Positions 52,288 through 61,200 of a DNA stretch of 64,000 nucleotides are shown here, in pieces (the stretch's first letter is position 1; the number at the start of each line of letters is the position of its first letter). Source of the stretch: Ichthyophis bannanicus (taxonomy: Eukaryota; Chordata; Amphibia; Gymnophiona; Ichthyophiidae); the NCBI GenBank assembly GCA_033557465.1, contig CM066039.1:397129440-397193439 (forward strand), in the 5' to 3' direction. Both the position numbers and the translations under genes were made by a program. The notes under the pieces are model-generated. The model ran no database searches. It saw nothing but the letters and a program-made list of their open reading frames with translations, and had not been told where the DNA came from.

Positions 52288-52900
52288 GGCGGCACCTTTT
52301 CAGCAAGCCGCTAGGACCTCCCACAACCCCGATTGGGCTGGAGTGCAGGAGCGGGAAACTGAAGATCGCCCTGTGCTCTACCCCGACCGGGGAGCCTTTG
52401 AAGATGGCTGCTTTGTTTTTCGGGGGCTCTCTCCTGCCGGCGGCACCTTTTCAGCAAGCCGCTGGGACCTCCCACAACCCCGATTGGGCTGGAGTGCAGG
52501 AGCGGGAAACTGAAGATCGCCCTGTGCTCTACCCCAACCGGGGAGCCTTTGAAGATGGCTGCTTTGTTTTTCGGGGGCTCTCTGCTGCCGGCGGCACCTT
52601 TTCAGCAAGCCGCTGGGACCTCCCACAACCCCGATTGGGCTGGAGTGCAGGAGCGGGAAACTGAAGATCGCCCTGTGCTCTACCCCGACCGGGGAGCCTT
52701 TGAAGATGGCTGCTTTGTTTTTCGGGGGCTCTCTCCTGCCGGCGGCACCTTTTCAGCAAGCCGCTGGGACCTCCCACAACCCCGATTGGGCTGGAGTGCA
52801 GGAGCGGGAAACTGAAGATCGCCCTGTGCTCTACCCCGACCGGGGAGCTTTTGAAGATGGCTGCTTTGTTTTTCGGGGGCTCTCTCCTGCCGGCGGCACC
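52288..52900 (-). promoter_or_regulatory. Four tandem 151-bp GC-rich monomers upstream of L2
   Basis: GGCGGCACC starts units at 52288, 52439, 52590, 52741 and 52892 (the last only 9 bp), each exactly 151 bp apart and nearly identical. Each holds GAAGATGGCTGC, which matches the YY1 core (AAGATGGC), and CCGATTGGGCTGG, an inverted CCAAT. Position at the 5' end and sequence uniformity recall the promoter monomers of mouse L1. The function is inferred. Frames through the array are artefacts. Confidence 0.8.
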
Positions 52901-52936
52901 TGTAATAGTAATATAAAGTTTGAAATCAATATTCAA

Positions 52937-52975
52937 GAAGGTGAAATTAGACTTACCTGCTAATTGTAGTTCCTG
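52937..52975. repeat. DIRS terminal segment complementary to 53439-53477
   Basis: GAAGGTGAAATTAGACTTAC opens a 39-bp stretch whose complement at 53439-53477 differs at one base. In addition CCAGTCTAGTCCCGAACCAT is repeated directly at 52984 and 53490. This is the DIRS internal complementary region arrangement. Confidence 0.85.
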
Positions 52976-53536
52976 GAATAATTCCAGTCTAGTCCCGAAC
53001 CATTGGAGTTGTGTACGTCCTCTCGCAGCTTGGAGACTGAGCATGTCACTCTTTTGGTGACCTTAGTATAAGTAGTCCAGGGACCGCCTCCTTGAATCAG
53101 TTTTCCTATTGACAAAGCAGACTCACCAGAGCAAAAAGTAAGCCAATTTTAACAATAACCTTTAACACCTATCTACGGATAACCAATGAACAATCAAGCC
53201 CTACACTCTCTGAATATTAAGATTATAATACTAGATGCAGGAGCTTCTCCTTCCCCCGTGCCCCTTGAAGAGGCCCTTCACTCTTAGCGAGAAAGAACTA
53301 TGATTCTATACATTTGCAAGCCTGATGCGTCTCGCGACTCATCCCTTAAAAACCCTGCAACATCCCCCTCCCCGGTCTTCAGGCCACATCGTGGCAGTCC
53401 ACAATAGGAAGGGATGCGGGTCTAGACTAGAGTTACTGCAGGAACTACAATTAGCAGATAAGTCTAATTTCACCTTCCTGATCGTCCCTCCAGTCTAGTC
53501 CCGAACCATTGGAGATGTAACAGAGCAGTGAACATT

Positions 53537-54598
53537 TTACCGGGAGGGACCAGCCAGACCAGCCTGAAGTACCGCTGATCCAAACTTAGCATCCCCTTCC
53601 GCCTGCACATCAATCCTGTAATGCTTGACAAAGGTATGCAGTGACGACCAAGTTGCCGCCCTACAGATTTCCGTCACAGGAACTAAGCTACACTCCACCC
53701 AGGACGCCGCCTGAGCTCTAGGCGAATGTGCCTTCAAACCCTTCGGCACTACTCTGCCCTTTAAGAGATATGCTACTGCAATCGCTTCTTTAATCCACCG
53801 AGCTATAGATGCCTTAGAAGCCAGTTCTCCTTGCCGAGATCCACCAAACAGGACAAACAACCTGTCTGACTTGCAGAACGCCTCCATCCTCTGCAAATAT
53901 TTATTCAGCACCCTGCCTATATCCAACCTATGCAGTCGCCCTTTAGCCATATCTGCAACTGACCCTTCAAAGACTGGCAAGGACACTACCTGATTGACAT
54001 GAAAGGCCGACACCACTTTAGGCAAAAATGACGGGATTGTCCTCAGTACTATCTTCTTGCTTGAAAAGGACAAAAACAGTTCCCTACACGACAAGGCCTG
54101 TAACTCCGAGATTCTCCTTGCCGAAGCGATAGCAACCAAAAACACCACCTTTAGCATAAGATCCTTCAATGTCGCCTTTGCCAACGGCTCAAACGGCTCC
54201 CTAACCAATGTCTCCAGTACCACATTAAGGTCCCACCCCGGAACTGCAATCCTGCAGGGGGTCTCAACAAAGAGGCTGCTCTCAAAAATCTTTTCACATC
54301 TGGATGAGCTCCCAGCATCCTCCCCTGTAACTTGTCTCGATAACAGCCCAGTGCTGCCAACTGCACCCTAAGAGAAGACGCTGCCAAGCCTTTATCAAAT
54401 CCATCCTGCAAAAAAAGCCAAAACCTGTGCTATCGTGGCCCTCAATGCCTGCAGCTGTCTATCTTTGCACCAGGCCTCAAACAGTCGCCAAACTCTCATG
54501 TATGCCAAGGAAGTGGAACGATGCCTAGACCTCAGTAATGTAGAAATCACCGCTGCCGAGTATCCCTTGACCTTCAGCCTTGCCCTCTCGAGAGCCAA
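53537..54598 (-). pseudogene. DIRS tyrosine recombinase in three frames
   Basis: 54395-54598 is the core-binding part (RHRSTSLAYMRVWRLFEAWC); 54166-54411 continues it (FDKGLAASSLRVQLAALGCY); 53537-54223 (228 codons) is the catalytic domain. In the latter, Arg at 36-37 (ASARRISELQ), H166-x-x-R169 (AHSPRAQAAS) and Tyr202 (HTFVKHYRID) give the R, HxxR and Y set of tyrosine recombinases. Two frameshifts, but the catalytic residues are intact. The enzyme would integrate circular element DNA. Confidence 0.87.
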
Positions 54599-54632
54599 GC
54601 CGTAAGCGAAAATCGACTCACCTGCGGCATGC

Positions 54633-55094
54633 TTAGATGCTTAGAGGGCCCTGCACTAGCAGGTCTCTCTGGTCTGGTAGCCTCCACAGAGGCTCCACCA
54701 GAAGATGCATTAAGTCGGCATACCAAGGCCGCCTTGGCCAATCCTGTGCCACCAGAAGCACTGGACCTTTGTGTCTTTCTATGCAATGAAGAACTCTGCC
54801 GATGAGCACCCATGGCGGGAAAACGTACAGAAGACTTTCCTCCAGCCACCTTTGCATCAGGGCATCCAATCCCTCTGACATTCTCTCTCTTCTGCTGTAG
54901 AATCTTTCCACCTTTGCTGATTCGAACGTCGCCATCAGATCCATCACTGACTGACCCCATCGCTGTACCAGGGAATTGAAGACTTCCTGATGAAGGACCC
55001 ATTCTCCCGGATCCACCCTGACTCGACTCAAGAAGTCAGCGGTCACATTGTCCACCCCTGCTACATGCACCACCGATAACGCTTCCAGGTGCAA
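54633..55094 (-). pseudogene. DIRS RNase H end and linker
   Basis: 153 codons: ALSVVHVAGVDNVTADFLSR is the RNase H C-terminal motif with the catalytic Asp region; SLLYVFPPWVLIGRVLHCIE and DWPRRPWYADLMHLLVEPLW are the linker. Upstream the text FSDN (55120) shows the preceding RNase H strand in another frame. Confidence 0.8.
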
Positions 55095-55164
55095 CTCGGC
55101 CCAATGTTAGCACTATTATCAGAAAACAAAGAAGCAAAGGGCCCGATTTTGTCCCAGACGCCGA

Positions 55165-55690
55165 TCTCATCTGTACCTCCGGTCTGAACTGGATGTACAG
55201 AGAGGATCACAGTTCTGATCCCGCGGGGAACGTCTAGCCCCGTGGGATCAATCGTGAACAGTCCTGTATATGCAGGCCAGGACCGCGATTCAGTCCGGCC
55301 TGCATGTGCAGGACTGTCACCGGCTAATCAGTTAAGGCTATTCAATGGAGCCATGGCACTGCGGCTCCATTGAAGACTGTGATGCCGGCCTCCTGAAAAA
55401 GTGGTTGTTCCCCGCAGCCCGACCCCCAATCTGGCCTCCTAAGGCCAGAGTCGGGCTGTGGGGAATGTCCCCTGGCCCTCCCCTGCCCCATCCGCGCCCA
55501 GGCATGTTAGAAAAAACACGTCCAGGGAAGTTATTCCACCTCGGAGGTGAAGTAACTTCCCCGAACATGTCGCCGGCCCTGGATGTATAGGACTGGCCAC
55601 CGTTCACTGCCTGCCCATACTGTACCTCTGGGCCGCCCATTCCTCGCCCCTGTCTAACTTCCCCACACAACCGGTGGGGAAGTTATTCGG
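55165..55690. repeat. Cluster of seven successive hairpins
   Basis: Arms: 55171/55200 (CTGTAC), 55216-55228/55238-55250 (TGATCCCGCGGGG), 55260-55278/55297-55315 (17 of 19), 55341-55352/55363-55374 (12 of 12), 55408-55423/55450-55465 (15 of 16, with an inner TCTGGCC/GGCCAGA stem), 55526-55542/55543-55560, and 55657-55666/55675-55684 (10 of 10). GC-rich, no frame. Some arms share words (GGGAAGTTATTC), so local duplication took part. Could be a foldback element. Confidence 0.75.
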
Positions 55691-55794
55691 GGGCAGGAGA
55701 AGCCACGAATAGCGGGATAGACGTCCCCAAACTGTTTTTGTCTGTACAGTGGTACATATGAGCAGGGGAGAAGAGAAAGAGTAGGAATAATAAC

Positions 55795-55881
55795 AGGGCA
55801 GGGCAGTTGCAATGTAAGCCGCTTTGACTAAAATGATAAAGCGGTATGAAAAAAAACTGTTAAAGAAATAAATAAATAAGT
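55795..55881 (+). mobile_element. L2-type 3' tail
   Basis: GTAAGCCGCTTTGACTAAAA, then AAAGCGGTATGAAAAAAAAC and AAAT repeats. Confidence 0.65.
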
Positions 55882-55889
55882 AGGGAGAA

Positions 55890-56160
55890 AGAGAACATAA
55901 TAATATAAGATATAGCATACTGTCAAACCAAAGCCCAGGGTCCTGTTTCCAACAGGGGCCAAGTCAGGTAACAAGTACCTGATATATCCCAAAGGTGGTC
56001 AGTTCCATGGTACTTACCCCAGGGATAAGCACTAGTTTTCTTCCGATCTACCGTAATAATTGTTTATGGACTTTTCCTCCAAGAAACTGTCCAGAGCTGT
56101 TTTAAAACAGTTACACGAACTGCTTTAAGCACATCCTCCGGCAACGCGTGCACTCAGAGC
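55890..56160 (-). mobile_element. Old CR1 subfamily A 3'UTR and last codons
   Basis: ATATAAGATATAGCATACTG and CCAGGGTCCTGTTTCCAACA match 2345-2420 with mismatches; TTGTTTATGGACTTTTCCTC near 56060 matches the last codons at 3840-3870. Confidence 0.7.
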
Positions 56161-56950
56161 AGGATGCTTGTTGGAAAGTGAGAATCACCAGTACTACTAA
56201 AGGAGAGGCTGGTATACCAGAGCTGTCGCCACTGAAAGGGGCGCAGTTAGCCTAGTCTCAGGAAGAGTTTGAGTTTAGATTTTCACGATAACACTGTTGA
56301 GCTCTTTGCATGGGAAACAGATTCCCAATCTTTCCTGGCTAATGGGGTGAAGACTATATTGTTTGACTGAGGACTGTGTGCTTACTGATTGCTGGATGAA
56401 GCCTGGGGACCCATAAAATAGCAAGAGGGTGACACCTGGCTCTGGCTTGCAGTCATAGTGCAGAACCTAAGAGTTCTGGAACAGTTTGCCAAAAAGACCA
56501 ACAGCAACCTGTCATATCATGTTTTCTCCAAAATAAAATGCAGTTCACAATATGTTTCCATTACTTTTTTTCTTTGTTTTGTCTTCTCATTTTAATAAAA
56601 ATAAACTTCTTTAAATTCCTGGGAAATGTAGTTGATGCTAAAATGATTATGTTGATTCTTTAATTAGTCATTGCATAAATATAACTCTGAACTGCTGATT
56701 GCAAACCGAGCACAGATGCCTGGAATTAGGTGACCCGGCGTTCTAAGCATTAGTTAAAATAAAGCGGCAGCCATCGTTGGTTGAAAGACCCTACTTGGAG
56801 ATTCCAAGATACTGGCTTTTATTAGAGTAGGGATGCAACATTTTATATAAAATTGTTATACGCAAAGTAAATTCTTACTGTTTAGACCCAAGCAGTAAGT
56901 CTGTAAGGCATTTCTGCATGGAGAACCGTTTTATGTGCATAAACATTCAT
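56161..56950. other. No gene recognised
   Basis: No long frames or known repeat words. A stretch at 56330-56500 (GATTGCTGGATGAAGCCTGG and similar) is of ordinary complexity and could be unique DNA. AATAAA occurs at 56533 without a frame to serve. Confidence 0.5.
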
Positions 56951-57230
56951 CCTATGCTCTGCAGGGAAGGTCGTAAGATGAAGCTGAAAGGGGTGAGACT
57001 CAGGAGTAATCTGAGGAAATATTTGAATGGTGACTACATGGAACAGCTTCCACATGGAGGTGGTGGAGATGAGGACTGATCTGAATTCAAGAAAGCATGA
57101 AACAACCCAGAGGCTCTCTGAGTGACTGGAAGGGACAGTCGAACATACGGTAATAGTTATTATGGAAGGGCAGACTCGATAGGCCATATGGTCTTATATC
57201 TGCTGTCACTTTCTATATTTTTATGTAATT
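56951..57230 (+). mobile_element. CR1 3' end fragment
   Basis: GAAGGTCGTAAGATGAAGCT and AATTCAAGAAAGCATGAAAC follow the 15044-15256 copy; it ends GGCCATATGGTCTTATATCT. Confidence 0.72.
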
Positions 57231-57234
57231 TGAT

Positions 57235-57345
57235 TTAAAAACATTTATATACTGCTGTTATGATATGCCTTCCATAGTGGTTCAAAACACAATAAAAACA
57301 AAATAAAAAACACCCTCCATAGGAAAAATTACTATAAAACTAAAA
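57235..57345 (-). mobile_element. Old L2-type 3' tail
   Basis: TTTAAAAACATTTATATACTGCT-type start (shortened: ACATTTATATACTGC) and GTGGTTCAAAACACAATAAA match the reversed tail stem loosely. Confidence 0.5.
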
Positions 57346-58057
57346 GAACTACAGCACCCCACCCCCCACTCCACCCTTATCTAGGGAATTAAAACGATTT
57401 TAAATTTCCATCCGAACACTACTCAATCCTGTCCCGCTGCAAGGCAGTACCACAAAAGCCGCACGTCACCTCTTCTGCAATCGCACTGGAATACACAACA
57501 AACGCTGATACCACTGCGACAATCCTCGCAAATTAACTTTGTGATAACAACTTAAAAATACTTCTCTCCTGCATTGGCAAAAAGTGCAAATCGCGCAACA
57601 CGTCCACCACGGACTCCCACGTCTCTCGACCCAACTGCATACTAGCTCTGACATTTTGGATGACCCGCAGGAAGCCCGCACATAGTCCAATATTGAGATA
57701 ACTAGTGCAAGAGCAACAATCTGCATTGCACCGTCTACCAAAAAGGACCTCAGCTGTCTAACCTGCCATTTCTAACACTACCCCAGCGTAAAGACATGTG
57801 CGCTTAAATGTATATACCCCTGATATGCCTATGCTTCTCTGGCCTGAGAGCAGGCATTCCTGAGGGGAAGGTTGCAGTTTGGGCTAAACCGGGAGCAGAT
57901 ATTAATGTGCATTTGTACCTCTGGTTTAAAAGGAATGTGTGTGATGCTTTTCAGTTTTAGAAGTGGTGTAACTTAGGCTTCGCAGGCGCTATTTTAAAAC
58001 CCATCAAATGTTTGTGTGCAGGAATGGCTTCTTCTAAAATGTTCCAGACTATGTAGT
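57346..58057. other. No gene supported
   Basis: A 91-codon minus frame (57466-57741) is Cys-rich but without a pattern I can name and without splice sites that convince. It may continue the L2-like element whose tail is at 57235. Confidence 0.4.
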
Positions 58058-58200
58058 ATCATAGTATATGACAGCAGATAAAGACCAGCATGGTCCATCT
58101 AGTCTGCCCAGTAAGGTGGTAAGAGCTGTAGAGTTGCGACTGCTGCTCCATGCAGATTGTGCCCTCTCTATGCCTTTCCTGACAAACCCCAGTCTGGAAG
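58058..58200 (-). mobile_element. CR1 subfamily C 3'UTR fragment
   Basis: ATGACAGCAGATAAAGACCA and ATCTAGTCTGCCCAGTAAGG match 2525-2580; GCTCCATGCAGATTGTGCCC is one degenerate 51-bp unit. It ends shortly before the satellite. Confidence 0.72.
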
Positions 58201-58269
58201 GGGAACAGAGAGAGGAGGCGTTGGAGGGGCTACGAAGAGTGCAAAGTTAAAGGATGAATGCATGGTGCA

Positions 58270-61200
58270 TTCCACCAAGAACACGCACACACGCACACAC
58301 ACAAGCACCCTACACCATACACACAGACACCCCACTTCCGTAGGACAGACACATACCACAGCTCTACACTACATACGTATACACACACAGGAACCTCACC
58401 TCCACACGCACACATACAACCATCCTACACCACACACACACCCCACTTCCGTAGGACAGACACATACCACAGCTCTACACTACATACGTATACACATACA
58501 GGAACCTCACCTCCACACGCACACACACAACCACCCTACACCACACACACAGTCACCTCACTTCCGTAGGACAGACTCATACCAAAGCTCTACACTACAT
58601 ACGTATACACACACAGGAACCACACCTCCACACACACACACAAGCACCCTACACCACACACACACACACACCCCACTTCCGTAGGACAGACACATACCAC
58701 AGCTCTACACTACATACGTATACACACACAGGAACCTCACCTCCACACGCACACACACAACCACCCAACCCCACACACACACACACCCCACTTCCGTAGG
58801 ACAGACACATACCACAGCTCTACACTACATATGTATACACATACAGGAACCTCACCTCCACACGCACACACACAACCACCCTACACCACACACACAGGCA
58901 CCTCACTTCCGTAGGACAGACTCATACCAAAGCTCTACACTACATACGTATACACACACAGGAACCACACCTCCACACACACACACAAGCACCCTACACC
59001 ACACACACACACACACCTCACTTCCGTAGGACAGACACATACCACAGCTCTACACTACATATGTATACACACACAGGAACCTCACCTCCACACGCACACA
59101 CACAACCACCCTACACCACACACACACACACACCCCACTTCCGTAGGACAGACACATACCACAGCTCTACACTACATACGTATACACATACAGGAACCTC
59201 ACCTCCACACGCACACACACAACCACCCTACACCACACACACAGGCACCTCACTTCCGTAGGACAGACTCATACCAAAGCTCTACACTACATACTTATAC
59301 ACACACAGGAACCACACCTCCACACACACACACAAGCACCCTACACCACACACACAGGCACCCCAGCTCTGCACTACATAAGTATACACACACAGGAACC
59401 TCACCTCCGCACGCACTCACACAAGCACCCTACACCACACACACAGGCAACCCACTTCCGTAGGACAGACACATACCGCAGCTCTACACTACATACATAT
59501 GCACACACAGGAACCTCACCTCCGCATGCACACACACAAGCACCCTACATCACACACACAGAGACCCCACTTCCATAGGACAGACACATACCGCAGCTCT
59601 ACAATGTATACCTCCGCAAACACGCACACGCACACAGGTACCCCACATCCGTAGGACAGACACATGCCCCAGCTCTACACTATATACGTATCCACACACA
59701 GGAACGTCACCTCCGCACACACACACACAAGCACCCTACACTACACACACAGGTACCCCACTTCCGTAGGACAGACACATACCACAGCTCTACACTACAT
59801 ATGTATACACACACAGGAACCTCACCTCCGCACACACACACACAAGCACCCTACATCACACACACAGAGACCCCACGTCCGTAGGACAGACACATACCGC
59901 AGCTCTACACTGTATACATATGCACACACAGGAACCTCACCTCCGCATGCACTCACACAAGCACCCTACACCATACAAACAGGCACCCCACTTCCGTAGG
60001 ACAGACATATACCACAGCTCTACCATATATACGTATACACACACAGGAACGTCACCTCCGCACGCACTCACACAAGCACCCTACACCACACACACAGGCA
60101 CCCCACTTCCGTAGGACAGACATATACCACAGCTCTACCATATATACGTATACACACACAGGAACGTCACCTCCGCACGCACTCACACAAGCACCCTACA
60201 CCACACACACAGGCACCCCACTTCCGTAGGACAGACACATACTGCAGCTCTACACTACATACGTATACACACACAGGAACCTCACCTCTACACGCACACA
60301 CACAAGCACCCTACACCACATACACAGGCACCCCACTTCCGTAGGACAGACACATACTGCAGCTCTACACTACATACGTATACACACACAGGAACCTCAC
60401 CTCTACACGCACACACACAAGCAGCCTACACCACACACACACAGACACCACTTCCGTAGGACAGACACATGCCACAGCTCTACACTACATACGTATACGC
60501 ACACAGGAACCTCACCTCCACACGCACACGCACACACAAGCACCCTACAGCACACACACAGAGACGTCACTTCCGTAGGACAGACACATACCGCAGCTCT
60601 ACACTGTATACGTATGCACACACAGGAACCTCACCTCCGCACGCACTCACACAAGCACCCTACACCACACACACAGGCAGCCCACTTCCGTAGGACAGAC
60701 ACATACCGCAGCTCTACACTACATACGTATACACACAGAGGAACCTGACCTCCACACGCATGCACACAAGCACCCTACACCACACACACAGGCACACCAG
60801 CTCTACATTATATACGTATACACACACAAGAACCTCACCTCGGCACGCACACACACAGGCACCCCAGCTCTACACTATATACCTATACACACACAGGAAC
60901 CTCACCTCCGCATGCATGCACACAAGCACCCTACACCACACACACAGGCACCCCACTTCCGTAGGACAGACACATGCCCCAGCTCTACACTCTATACGTA
61001 TACACACAGAGGAACCTGACCTCCACACGCATGCACACAAGCACCCTACACCACACACACAGGCACACCAGCTCTACATTATATACGTATACACACACAG
61101 GAACCTCACCTCCGCACGCACTCACACAAGCACCCTACACCACACACACAGGCAGCCCACTTCCGTAGGACAGACACATACCGCAGCTCTACACTACATA

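Larger units (their letters stand above)
48170..52900 (-). mobile_element. L2 LINE, near full length with 5' monomers, 4.7 kb
   Basis: Minus-strand order: 151-bp monomers (52288-52900), leader (51525-52287), one long ORF (48393-51524 with a single stop), 3'UTR, and a terminal stem plus AAAT repeats (plus strand from 48170). No separate ORF1 is present between monomers and ORF2. It interrupts the PLE on its left. This is the least damaged L2 in the window and a recent insertion. Confidence 0.9.
52937..55135 (-). mobile_element. DIRS-type retrotransposon, 3' half
   Basis: Minus-strand order: RNase H end (55135-55020), linker, tyrosine recombinase (54598-53537), internal complementary region (53439-53477) and terminal repeat ending at 52937. 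RT and gag are missing, cut at about 55135. It is better preserved than the copy at 33016-37440, and its right edge meets the L2 monomers directly. Confidence 0.85.

Noticed and set aside
52158..53044. Overlapping 168, 90, 88 and 171-codon frames
   Set aside because: They repeat the same peptide because they pass through the 151-bp monomers; no start or splice context.
57466..57741. 91-codon Cys-rich minus frame as a gene
   Set aside because: No pattern of spaced Cys pairs, no start context, and a nearby L2-type tail suggests repeat origin.
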